Position numbers and translations under genes: made by a program
Part shown: piece by piece, positions 33,931-42,116 of the stretch
Position numbering within the stretch: position 1 is the stretch's first letter
Layout of the letters: each line of letters begins with the position of its first letter
Source: CAIZWU01 sp942492905
GTDB lineage: Bacteria; Verrucomicrobiota; Verrucomicrobiia; Verrucomicrobiales; V1-33
Direction of reading: 5' to 3'
Assembly: GCA_942492905.1 (NCBI GenBank)
Contig: OW818657.1
Span: 4,154,001-4,218,000 of the forward strand
DNA: 64,000 nucleotides
The notes under the pieces: generated by a model
What the model saw: only the letters and a program-made list of their open reading frames with translations
Databases searched by the model: none
Told to the model about the DNA's origin: nothing

Positions 33931-34062
33931 TGCGTGTGGCTTGCCGCCGCTTTCCCGAAGGCAGCTTGCTGCCGTTTCCGGACGGGCTCGGGTGGCGGGT
34001 GGAACTTAACTGAAATCGACGCGGGCAAGCCCGCTGCTGAAAGCGGTGGCAAGCCACACGCA
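33931..34062. repeat. 132-bp inverted-repeat element with nested hairpins
   Basis: Two 24-base arms at 33931-33954 and 34039-34062 are complementary at 23 of 24 positions (ends TGCGTGTGGCTTGCC and its complement). Outside them the similarity continues weakly for about 9 bases. Inside are two further perfect stems, GGCAGC-TT-GCTGCC at about 33961-33974 and GCGGGC-AA-GCCCGC at about 34020-34033. No gene overlaps. This looks like a mobile or REP-derived palindromic element (MITE/REPIN-like). The region 33823-34227 otherwise holds no credible gene. Confidence 0.7.
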
Positions 34063-34129
34063 CTCCAAAATGCCTGCGGCATCGTGCCAAACGGTCAATT
34101 TGATTGCGAAGACACCGCATAATAGCTTT

Positions 34130-34144
34130 GATCCCGCCGGGATC
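34130..34144. terminator. Short GATCCC/GGGATC hairpin
   Basis: Perfect 6-bp stem with a 3-base loop, about 85 bases beyond the stop of the small anchored protein gene. On the minus strand it is followed by AAAGC, so there is no T-run; weak terminator candidate at best. Confidence 0.3.
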
Positions 34145-34227
34145 CTGGTGCCCCGTGCTCCATGCGGATGTTTTGAGAGGTTTGGTCCATCGGTGATGAG
34201 AATACCTGTTTTCATGTGCTATGGTTA

Positions 34228-34674
34228 TCAGGCGCCGGGGATGCGTGTCCAACCGTGGGCCTGGCCATAAAGCTCAATGAAATGTCCGATGTCCCGCGGA
34301 CGGGCTTTTCGCTGCTCTGGTGGATGAGCCTGCTGGGAATACTCGTCCAGTCCGACGCAGAAATGGAAATGGCTGATGTAAAAAGAACCGTCGGAAGCCC
34401 GCAACAGACCGATGTCACCCACGCGCCCGGATGAATGAACCGTGTGGCTGGTAAAGCAGGCCCAACCGTTTGTGAAAAGCAAGTAACCCTGTCCCGCCCA
34501 TTCGCCCCCGCTTAGCGAATCGGCGAGACCAGCTGGTGGAGGTGGTGTCTGTCGTAACTGCTCTATGGCGTGGCGCACCCACTTTTCCTGCGTCACCTCT
34601 CCCGGCCACCATGCCAGCAGGCTGGCTGCGATGGCGGCTAAAATCATAACTCCGATGATGAGGAAGCGACGCAT
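34228..34674 (-). CDS. Small membrane-anchored protein, unknown function
   Basis: 148 residues from the ATG at 34674, chosen because a membrane anchor or signal (FLIIGVMILAAIAASLLAWW, about 4-23) then starts the protein; an ATG at 34731 would add 19 residues in front. The rest is soluble, with an SGGEWAGQGYLLF stretch, several His and Phe residues (YISHFHFCVGLDEY), and a C-terminus ending HGWTRIPGA. No family recognised. Composition matches its neighbours. Confidence 0.6.
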   Translation of the reverse strand: MRRFLIIGVMILAAIAASLLAWWPGEVTQEKWVRHAIEQLRQTPPPPAGLADSLSGGEWAGQGYLLFTNGWACFTSHTVHSSGRVGDIGLLRASDGSFYISHFHFCVGLDEYSQQAHPPEQRKARPRDIGHFIELYGQAHGWTRIPGA

Positions 34675-34776
34675 GGCAAAGTGGCCTGACCAGGGATCTT
34701 CGGGAGCAACCTGACGCAGCGCCGGGGCCATCCGGCATGTTGGGAAATGGGGCTGATTTGGCAGCGGGTTGGCGGA

Positions 34777-37700
34777 CTATTTTTTCGCGTCCGGTTTGCT
34801 CTTTTGGGTAATCACCAACAGTCCGTTTCCGGGTTTCGGGTGCTTCACTTCGGAACGGGTGCCATCCGGCCAGCGGACGGTGATGGTGTCGATCGCTTTG
34901 GCGTCGCCGAGGCCGAAGGTCAGGTCGGCAGGGGACTGGGAGAGGTAGCCGGAGCCGGCGTGGACTTCGGCGGTCTGGGGGGCGCCGGTGGCGGTGGTCA
35001 GCTTGACCAGCGCTCCGATGGCGTTGGGATTTCCGGCGGGCCCGCGGAGCCTGACCGTCACGAACTGCCCGCGGGCGGCTCCCTTGGAGACAAAGGCATC
35101 CATGGGCATGTTATTGATGCCGAAGGCCAGATCCGGCCGGCCATCGGCGTTGAGGTCGGCTACGGTGAGGCTTTTGGCATCCCCGGGTTCAGCGATGCCA
35201 CTTTGGTCCGGCCAAGCGGTGTCGAGCCCGCCCTTGCCATTCCCGGTCAGCAGCAGGGAAAGGCCTCCCGCCATGCGGCCGGTTTCCACCTGTGCCGTGA
35301 AGAAGTTCTGGGCGAGGACCACATCCGGTGAGGTATCGCCATTCAACTCCGCGACCACGACGCCGAAGGCCGGGGAGGTCTGGGCCAGCCAAGGGAGGAG
35401 CTCCACGGTGAAGTGACCTTTGCCATCATTCCGGAGCAGGGCGCTGTCGAGCACGCTGGCGCTGAACTTCTGCACGCTATCCAGTTTTTCCGGTGAGTAG
35501 ATCTCACTGAGGCTCGCCTTCGCAAACGCGCTGTAGGTCTGGAACTTGTCCTTGATGAAGGGCATGGCCAGGGAGGAGCAGCTCTTGCCCCGGATCGGCA
35601 CGAGGGCGTCCTTCTCATACTCGGCTTCGACGATCTGGGCTTTGCCGCTGCCGTCCATGTCCCCGTAATAGATCAGGGCCGGATGAGCCGGATCCGGATG
35701 GTATTTGGTATTCCGCCCGAAGTTGGTGGCAATGTAATCGATGTCGCCATCGCCATCGAGATCCCGTCCGGCGATGCCGTTCCACCACCCGCTGGAGGCT
35801 TCCAGTCCGGTCTGGCCGGCTTTGGCCAGCTGTCCCTTTTCGTTCTGGAAAAGCAGGATGGTGCCCCACTCGTGGGTGAGCAGCAGGTCGGGCCAGGAAT
35901 CTCCATTGGCATCGCTCCACAAAGCCCCGGTGACCATGCCGGTCCTGGCCAGAGCTGGCGGGGTGATGTCGGTGAACTTGCCCTGATCATTCCGCAGCAG
36001 GTGGTTCGCCGCGCTGGTGGGATAGGCTCCGGGCACGCAGCGCCCGCCCACAAAAATATCCAGATCGCCATCCCGGTCAAAATCGGCCGCCACGGCGGGA
36101 CCACCGCTGTCACGGATGTCGGGCAACTGCCCGGCGGCGGCGGCAGTGAAAGTGCCCTGGCCGTCATTCAGATAGAGCCGGTCCTGGTAGGTGAAGGCCC
36201 CGGCATTGCTCTCGACCCCGCCGCTCACAATGTAGAGGTCGGCATCACCGTCGCCTTCCGCATCCAGAAACAGCACGCCCATGTCCTCGCTGAGGAGATC
36301 GCTGGGAAAGCCCTGCGGGGCGGGCTCAAAGCCGCCGGTCGGGCGGGCGAGAAGCAACTGCCGGCTGCCATAACGGGCTCCGCCGAGGAAGAGATCATCC
36401 CGCCCGTCTCCATTCACATCGCCCCACGCATGGCCGGGCCCGAGTTGCGACATGGCATTGGGAAGCAGGGGCTCGCGGGCGAAGTCATCGAAGGGCTTCT
36501 CCTCGTGAACCGCCGCCGCGAGCGCCGGATCCGGGGCAAAGAGCGCCACCGGAGGGGGAGCCTGCGGCAAAGCCGTGGCCTGGGCCGGCTCGGTGACGGT
36601 GTAGCGGAGGCCGGCGGCGAGATTTTCAAAAACCTGCTCACGCCCGGACGGCCAACGCAGCTTCAAGCGGCGGATCACGGGATCGGCGCCCAGACCAAAG
36701 TGCATCAGAGGTTGATCGGAGCCCAGATAGCCACGGGTGAGGGTGAGTTCCCTGACCTGAACGCCGGAGGTGGTCTCCACCCGTGCCTGCACCCCGATGC
36801 CAAAAAGATCCGAGGCGGTGCCCTTGAACTGGAAGGTCACGCGGTTCCCCTCCTGACTGTCATTGCGGTAGATGACGACCGGCTCATCAAGACGCACGCT
36901 GACGAGATCGAGATCGCCGTCACCATCCAGATCGCCTGCGGCGCAGCCAAAACTCATGCCGGTGTGGTCAAGGCCCCAGGCGGCCGCCGTCTCCTCGAAG
37001 GCCATGCCGCCGGAGTTCCGCCAGGCCATGTTGGTTTCCTTGAGAGGGGGCAGCTTTTTGAAGCGGTCCCACTGGGTCTTGGTGCCGGCGTCCTTGCGCA
37101 CTTCGGGATCGTCCTTGTCATTGAAATTCCGGGTCATCCCGGCCTGGACAAAAACGTCATTTTTTCCGTCATTGTCGAAATCACAGAGCCGGGCCGCCCA
37201 TGACCAGTTGGAGTTGGCCAGGCCGGCCAAGTAGGCGCCTTCCAGCCAGCGGCCGTTGCCGGCATTGAGGAAAAGGTGGTTCCGCATGAGCTGCGGGGGG
37301 CGGCCGTTTTGCATTACCCAGAGCTTGTCGCCCATGGACCCCATGGCGGTCTTCTGTTTGAAGTGGGTCGTGCCTGACATGTCGGTGATGAAGAAATCCA
37401 ACAGACCGTCCCCATTCACGTCCCCGAAGTCGGCCCCCATGGAGAACCAGGACATCTGGCCGATTGCCTCCAGGGTCACGTCGCGGAAGGTGCCGTCGCC
37501 CTGATTGACATAGAGGCGGTCCAAGTCATCGAAGTCATTGCCAACCCAGAGGTCGGGGCGGCCATCCCCGGTCCAGTCGAACCAGGTGGAGGAGAGGCCG
37601 TGCCCCCGGTGGTTGATTCCGGCCTGTTTGGTGACATTGCCGAAGCTGCCCTTGCCGGTGTTATGGCAGAGGATGTCCGGCCGGCCCACCACCATGGTCC

Positions 37701-38412
37701 CCCAAGTTTCATCACCGGTTTGCACCGCATCGTAAAAACGCTCGAACTCCGGCTTCACATAGGGACGGCGCCCCGGCTCGGCGATAATGGTCTGCTCAGC
37801 GGGGAAGCCCTCGGGCCGGTACCAGCGGTTGGTGAGGATGTAAAGGTCCAGCCACCCGTCGCCATCGTAATCACAGAACGACGGGGTGTGGCAGGCATCG
37901 ACAAAATCGACCCGGAAAGCCGCCGCCTGTTCCACAAAGACCCCTTTCCCGTTGTTGATGAAAAGCTGGTTCGCCGACAGGTAGTTGCAGACGTAGAGAT
38001 CCAGGTCCCCGTCCCGGTCCACATCCCCGGCGGCACAGCCTATGCCCCAGGAGGTCCCGCCACCGACGCCCGCCTGCGGCATGTCCTTGAATCGCAGGCC
38101 ATCGGTCTGCTGGAACAGCCGGTTTTCCCCCGGACCATTGGCCAGAAAGACATCCGGCCGCCCGTCCAGATCAAAGTCCCCGATGGCGACCCCGCCAGTG
38201 CACATGGAGGAGGCGTAGAGATAGCGCAGCGGGTGGGTGTCATCGATCGGATTGGTGAAATCAATCCCGGTGAGGGCTGCCCCAAGTTCCGAAAACAGCT
38301 TTGGGCCTGCGGGGGATTTGGGGGCCAGGGGCGCGCTCTCCAGTTCCGCTGCGGGGGCGGAGGAGAAGGCCAGAGACGTAAACGTGACCAGAGCAAGGAA
38401 GGAGCCTCTCAT
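34777..38412 (-). CDS. Giant exported VCBS/ASPIC-UnbV repeat protein (CRTAC1-like)
   Basis: 1211 residues with a signal peptide (FLALVTFTSLAFSSAPAAE). FG-GAP/VCBS Asp-rich repeats fill most of it (for example GDFDLDGRPDVFLANG, GDVDRDGDLDLYVCN, DYDGDGWLDLYILTN, GDVNGDGLLDFFI). An ASPIC/UnbV domain sits in the middle (about 545-610, with LTRGYLGSDQPLMHFGLG and LRWPSGREQVFEN). A second one is at the C-terminus (about 1120-1200, with AGSGYLSQSPADLTFGLG and VRWPDGTRSE). The whole thus reads as two propeller-plus-ASPIC halves. Such proteins are secreted and thought to bind calcium and carbohydrate or protein. A strong terminator lies just upstream of the start codon. Confidence 0.92.
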   Translation of the reverse strand: MRGSFLALVTFTSLAFSSAPAAELESAPLAPKSPAGPKLFSELGAALTGIDFTNPIDDTHPLRYLYASSMCTGGVAIGDFDLDGRPDVFLANGPGENRLFQQTDGLRFKDMPQAGVGGGTSWGIGCAAGDVDRDGDLDLYVCNYLSANQLFINNGKGVFVEQAAAFRVDFVDACHTPSFCDYDGDGWLDLYILTNRWYRPEGFPAEQTIIAEPGRRPYVKPEFERFYDAVQTGDETWGTMVVGRPDILCHNTGKGSFGNVTKQAGINHRGHGLSSTWFDWTGDGRPDLWVGNDFDDLDRLYVNQGDGTFRDVTLEAIGQMSWFSMGADFGDVNGDGLLDFFITDMSGTTHFKQKTAMGSMGDKLWVMQNGRPPQLMRNHLFLNAGNGRWLEGAYLAGLANSNWSWAARLCDFDNDGKNDVFVQAGMTRNFNDKDDPEVRKDAGTKTQWDRFKKLPPLKETNMAWRNSGGMAFEETAAAWGLDHTGMSFGCAAGDLDGDGDLDLVSVRLDEPVVIYRNDSQEGNRVTFQFKGTASDLFGIGVQARVETTSGVQVRELTLTRGYLGSDQPLMHFGLGADPVIRRLKLRWPSGREQVFENLAAGLRYTVTEPAQATALPQAPPPVALFAPDPALAAAVHEEKPFDDFAREPLLPNAMSQLGPGHAWGDVNGDGRDDLFLGGARYGSRQLLLARPTGGFEPAPQGFPSDLLSEDMGVLFLDAEGDGDADLYIVSGGVESNAGAFTYQDRLYLNDGQGTFTAAAAGQLPDIRDSGGPAVAADFDRDGDLDIFVGGRCVPGAYPTSAANHLLRNDQGKFTDITPPALARTGMVTGALWSDANGDSWPDLLLTHEWGTILLFQNEKGQLAKAGQTGLEASSGWWNGIAGRDLDGDGDIDYIATNFGRNTKYHPDPAHPALIYYGDMDGSGKAQIVEAEYEKDALVPIRGKSCSSLAMPFIKDKFQTYSAFAKASLSEIYSPEKLDSVQKFSASVLDSALLRNDGKGHFTVELLPWLAQTSPAFGVVVAELNGDTSPDVVLAQNFFTAQVETGRMAGGLSLLLTGNGKGGLDTAWPDQSGIAEPGDAKSLTVADLNADGRPDLAFGINNMPMDAFVSKGAARGQFVTVRLRGPAGNPNAIGALVKLTTATGAPQTAEVHAGSGYLSQSPADLTFGLGDAKAIDTITVRWPDGTRSEVKHPKPGNGLLVITQKSKPDAKK

Positions 38413-38435
38413 GTTGCGGGTGGGGATAGTGGTGG

Positions 38436-38478
38436 GAAAACAAAAAAGCGGGCCGTCCCGCTTGGGACAGCCCGCTTG
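38436..38478 (-). terminator. Rho-independent terminator after the PEP-CTERM gene
   Basis: Stem AAGCGGGC plus GTCCC (38446-38459) pairs with GGGAC plus GCCCGCTT (38464-38477), one mismatch, 4-base loop. On the minus strand it is followed by six T, G, four T. It starts 25 bases past the stop of the LamG/PEP-CTERM gene. It also sits only about 25-65 bases upstream of the next start codon (38412), so it could gate read-through into the VCBS gene. Confidence 0.85.
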
Positions 38479-38502
38479 GGGAATCGTTGAGGCGGACCGG
38501 TC

Positions 38503-39357
38503 CTAGCGGCGGCGGCGGAGCAGGAAACCGCCGGCCAAGGCCATGAGAACCATACTACCCGACTCGGGGATGGCCATGCCAGCCTGAATTTCAGAAACCG
38601 ACAGGAGGGAATTGTAGATCTTCAGTTCATCGATTTGACCGCTGAAGGAACCCCCGTTGTTGGAAGTGCCGATCAGCAGGTTCTTCGTGGTGTCGAAAGC
38701 ACCGGCGACTCCCGCGGCACCGGGACCCACCACCAGAGCGCCATCCAAGTAGATCGACTGATTGCCGGCGGCACCGTCGTTGGTGTAGGTCACGTGATGC
38801 CAGCCTGTGCCAGGAGGGACATTGACCCCTTGATCCGGCCCGAGATCGTCCGCCCAGTGACCGCTGTGGAGGTTTCCATTGCGGGTTCCCAGATGGAGGG
38901 ATTCCCCGCCGGGCAGGGCCAGAGCGCCGTCTTGTCCGAGAATCATGTTGTCCCCGGCCGTGCTGGCGAAATTGGCCCAGACCATCACAGTGTAAGCCAT
39001 GCTGGGGGTAATTCCCAGGGAGGCGAGGGTATTCAGGGTGTTGATGTGGGGGGCCGCAGTGTTCTGATCCCCATCGGCCGCAGGGATGAATTGCAGGGCA
39101 TTGCCGGAACCGAGCCCGGCGCCGGAAGCGACCACATTGGCCAGGCCGGTGCCGGTGCCCTTGCTCAGGGTTCCGCTGCCACCGACGGTCCCGAGGTTGG
39201 CCACCGGGACATCTGCCCCGACGGCTCCAGCTGGCAAGCTATCGAAATTGTAATAAACCAACAGGGCCGCATCGGCAGAGGTCAGGGCGGTGAGGGCCAT
39301 GCCAGCGCAGCAGATCACCGAGCGGGAGAATTTTGTTGGAGTGAATTTTGGCTTCAT
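38503..39357 (-). CDS. Exported LamG-like protein with PEP-CTERM-type sorting tail
   Basis: 284 residues from the ATG at 39357 (an upstream in-frame ATG is disfavoured because the signal peptide FSRSVICCAGMALTALTSADA follows this one). The body is a concanavalin-like LamG domain (ALLVYYNFDSLPAGAVG..., YTVMVWANF, WHHVTYTNDG, IDELKIYNSLLS). The last 22 residues are a sorting tail: PES motif, a hydrophobic helix MVLMALAGGFLL and four arginines. The PES form replaces the usual PEP and is frequent in Verrucomicrobia. Such proteins are exported and processed by exosortase, often with exopolysaccharide. Followed by a strong terminator; it appears to be a single-gene transcript. Confidence 0.9.
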   Translation of the reverse strand: MKPKFTPTKFSRSVICCAGMALTALTSADAALLVYYNFDSLPAGAVGADVPVANLGTVGGSGTLSKGTGTGLANVVASGAGLGSGNALQFIPAADGDQNTAAPHINTLNTLASLGITPSMAYTVMVWANFASTAGDNMILGQDGALALPGGESLHLGTRNGNLHSGHWADDLGPDQGVNVPPGTGWHHVTYTNDGAAGNQSIYLDGALVVGPGAAGVAGAFDTTKNLLIGTSNNGGSFSGQIDELKIYNSLLSVSEIQAGMAIPESGSMVLMALAGGFLLRRRR

Positions 39358-39508
39358 ATGGATGAGGGTCGACAAGGATGATTCTCCGGCGTTTTCCAAA
39401 GAAAATTGTTTTGGATGATGAAACAATTAGCTGGGTTCGCCCCGAATATCGGTGCTTTGATGGATTAAAATTTACCCTACGTCAATTAAAATGATACAAT
39501 TTTGACAC

Positions 39509-39517
39509 ATTATACCA
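39509..39517 (-). promoter_or_regulatory. Extended -10 promoter candidate for the PEP-CTERM gene
   Basis: On the minus strand TGGTATAAT forms an extended -10 element (TGnTATAAT) inside a strikingly AT-rich stretch (39420-39520) in an otherwise GC-rich genome. It would give a leader of roughly 145 bases before the ATG at 39357. No good -35 is seen, as is allowed for extended -10 promoters. A TTGACG further downstream (about 39479-39484) is an alternative start region. Confidence 0.42.
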
Positions 39518-39587
39518 GGAAGTGAGTCCCAGGAATGACTGACCCCAGGCCTGCTTCATGAGGCGCCTGATCCCGCCTCTCTTCAGT

Positions 39588-40259
39588 TCAGCGCTGCTGC
39601 TTCGGACTGGTGAGGGTCTGTTTCTCCCCATAATGCCGGGCTCCGGTGCCAAGGACCCATTCCTCCAAGGCGGCATTGATGCGGGCCAGCCACTCGCGGA
39701 TGCGGGTTTTGCCTGAATCCTCCCAGGAGACGGGCGTTCCCTGAAATCCGGTCACGGCCATGCCGCGCCGGTCGGCCAGCCAGAGGGCGCGGGGCAGATG
39801 GAAGTCATCGCTCACAATGACGCACTCTTTTACCCCGAAGATCTCGTGGGCCCGGATTACGGAATCCAGCGTGCGCAGACCGGCATAATCCAGGGTGATC
39901 GCCGAGGCGGGCACCCCGCGTTCCACCAGCCCATCCCGCATGTCCCGCGGTTCATTGTAATCGGGCCGCCGGTTGTCGCCGCTGACCAGAATCTGCTTCA
40001 CCCGTCCCGCCTTCCAGAGGGCCGCCGCGGCATCCATCCGGGCGCGCCAGTGGACATTGATCCCGCCCGCCGGGCCCGCATTCCGGCTGGTGCCGAGCAC
40101 GAGCGCCACCGGTGCGGCCGGCACGCCGGCCGGATCCCCCGTGATCCGGGAGCGGCTTCGCAGGACGATCCAGACATTCAGTCCGGCCACAAGGAGCACG
40201 CCAGCCAACAAGGCCAGCGCCACGAAGCGCAGCAGACGTTTGATAAGGGGTTGCATCAT
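39588..40259 (-). CDS. YdcF/SanA/ElyC-like (DUF218) envelope protein
   Basis: 223 residues starting at one of two adjacent ATGs (40259 or 40256). One N-terminal membrane helix (LLRFVALALLAGVLLVAGLNVW) leaves the rest in the periplasm. The DUF218 pattern is clear: ALVLGTS, a GRVKQILVSGDN motif, SAITLDYAGLRTLDS and CVIVSDDFHLPRALWLA with the conserved His. SanA/ElyC-type proteins affect envelope permeability and peptidoglycan or ECA lipid carrier use; the reaction is not settled. Divergent from the ABC exporter gene with 57 bases between starts, so the promoters must face each other in that gap. Confidence 0.85.
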   Translation of the reverse strand: MMQPLIKRLLRFVALALLAGVLLVAGLNVWIVLRSRSRITGDPAGVPAAPVALVLGTSRNAGPAGGINVHWRARMDAAAALWKAGRVKQILVSGDNRRPDYNEPRDMRDGLVERGVPASAITLDYAGLRTLDSVIRAHEIFGVKECVIVSDDFHLPRALWLADRRGMAVTGFQGTPVSWEDSGKTRIREWLARINAALEEWVLGTGARHYGEKQTLTSPKQQR

Positions 40260-40316
40260 CCCGGGGAAAAAGCGTTGCTCTTCATTCCCCACCCGCGCTG
40301 TCCTGTCAAACCCCCC

Positions 40317-42065
40317 ATGAAAACCATCTTCCGCGTGCTCCCCTGGCTCCGGCGTTACCCCGCCATGGCCGCCGGCCAGCTTCTCTGCGCCATCCTCGGC
40401 ACCCTGATGGTGCTGGTGCAGCCCAACGCCATCAAATCCGTCATTGATGATGTCATCGGCCAAAACCAGCCGGAAAAGCTTCTCCCCTGGGTCCTGCTTG
40501 CCGCGGCGGCCTACTTTGGACGGGATTTCCTGAACACCGTCCGCATCATCCTCAATAACACCCTGGAGCAAAACGTCATCTACGATATCCGCAGCGACCT
40601 CTACCGCCGCCTTCAGATCCTGCCCCTGCCGTGGTTTGACCACAAGCCCACCGGCGATCTCATGACCACCGTGGCCGAAGACGTCAATGCGATGGAGCGC
40701 GTGCTGATTGATGGCGTGGAGCAAGGCCTGATCGCCTCCCTGCAGATCGCCGCGGTAGGCGGCTGGATGTTCTATCACAGTCCCTCTCTCGCGGCCATCG
40801 GCATGCTGCCCCTGCCCTTCCTCGCCGCCGGCGCCCTCTGGTATACCCGTACCGCGCGGGGCCGCTACAAGGATGTGAGGAAAGCCACCAGCGAGATGAA
40901 TTCCATGCTGCATGACAACATCAGCGGGATCCGCCAGATCAAGGCCTATGGCATGGAACAGCCCGAGCACGACCGTTTCAATGCCTTCAGCCACCGCCTC
41001 CGCGCCGCCACCCTCCGTGTCATGCGCGCGTGGTCATTCTATAATCCCAGCATGAACTTCATCGGCGCCCTCGGCACCGTGCTGGTGTTGTTCTTCGGAG
41101 GCCGTGCGGTGCTGGGCAAAAGCATCACCCCGGGGGAATTCACCGGGTTCCTCTTCCTGATGCCCTTCTTCTACGAACCGGTAGGCCGCCTGCACTCCCT
41201 GAACCAGATCCTCCAGGCCGGCCGCGCTGCCGCCGACCGGGTTTTTGATATTCTGGAAGCCACCCCAGAGCCCAACACCGAATCCGGGGCCACCCTCCAC
41301 CTCACCCAGGGCCACGTGCAGTTCACCGATGTCGTCTTCACCTACTCCGGTAAAACCGCCACCCTCAACGGCGTCACCCTGGAGGCCAAACCCGGCCAAG
41401 CGATCGCCCTCGTAGGCCCCACCGGCGCCGGGAAGTCCACCATCATCAATCTGCTGACCCGCTTCTATGAATTTGATAGCGGCGACATCACCATCGACGG
41501 CCAATCCATCAAAACCCTCAGCAAGCCGAGCCTGCGCAGTGCCATCGGTTATGTCACCCAGGAGAGTTTCATGTTCAATGGCACGGTGAGGGAAAACCTG
41601 CTCATCGCCAAACGCGATGCCACCGATGAAGAACTGTGGACGGTCCTCGAAGCCGCCAATGCCACGCCTTTCGTGCAGCGGCTCCCCGAGCAGCTCAGCA
41701 CCCAGGTCGGCGAGCGCGGGGTGCGCCTCAGCGTCGGTGAAAAACAGCGCCTCTCCATTGCCCGTGCCCTGCTGAAGAACCCGCCGATCCTGTTATTGGA
41801 CGAAGCCACCGCCAGCGTCGACACCGAGACCGAGCGCCTCATCCAGCAGGCCCTCGAACGGCTCATGGTCAACCGCACCACCTTTGTCATCGCCCACCGT
41901 CTCAGCACCGTGCGCCACGCCGACCGCATCTATGTCCTGGATCTCGGGCGGATCACCGAGCAGGGCACCCACGAGGAACTGCTCCGGCAGGATGGCCTCT
42001 ACGCCAACCTCTGCCGGACTTCCCTGATCGCGGCCGAGGAGCCGGCATTGGAACCCGTGCCTTGA
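40317..42065 (+). CDS. ABC exporter, fused permease/ATPase (MsbA-like)
   Basis: 582 residues, the size of a half-transporter that works as a homodimer. The ATG at 40317 begins the first helix region; the frame is open upstream without meaning. Six-helix permease domain (about 15-310) and a C-terminal ATPase with Walker A GPTGAGKST (about 367-375), Walker B ILLLDEATAS and H-loop IAHRLSTVRHADRI. The signature is LSVGE (471-475) rather than the canonical LSGGQ, an unusual variant that may lower activity. Substrate may be lipid or a drug; MsbA-type lipid A or capsule export is the nearest analogue. The VanW-GT gene follows 51 bases after. Confidence 0.92.
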   Translation: MKTIFRVLPWLRRYPAMAAGQLLCAILGTLMVLVQPNAIKSVIDDVIGQNQPEKLLPWVLLAAAAYFGRDFLNTVRIILNNTLEQNVIYDIRSDLYRRLQILPLPWFDHKPTGDLMTTVAEDVNAMERVLIDGVEQGLIASLQIAAVGGWMFYHSPSLAAIGMLPLPFLAAGALWYTRTARGRYKDVRKATSEMNSMLHDNISGIRQIKAYGMEQPEHDRFNAFSHRLRAATLRVMRAWSFYNPSMNFIGALGTVLVLFFGGRAVLGKSITPGEFTGFLFLMPFFYEPVGRLHSLNQILQAGRAAADRVFDILEATPEPNTESGATLHLTQGHVQFTDVVFTYSGKTATLNGVTLEAKPGQAIALVGPTGAGKSTIINLLTRFYEFDSGDITIDGQSIKTLSKPSLRSAIGYVTQESFMFNGTVRENLLIAKRDATDEELWTVLEAANATPFVQRLPEQLSTQVGERGVRLSVGEKQRLSIARALLKNPPILLLDEATASVDTETERLIQQALERLMVNRTTFVIAHRLSTVRHADRIYVLDLGRITEQGTHEELLRQDGLYANLCRTSLIAAEEPALEPVP

Positions 42066-42116
42066 GAATAGCTTGAGTTTTCCGGCCATCTCCTTCAGGT
42101 TGGTGAGGAAAAACAA

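Noticed and set aside
35683..37203. Plus-strand open frame over the ASPIC/VCBS gene
   Set aside because: Antisense shadow; the minus strand has clear FG-GAP repeats.
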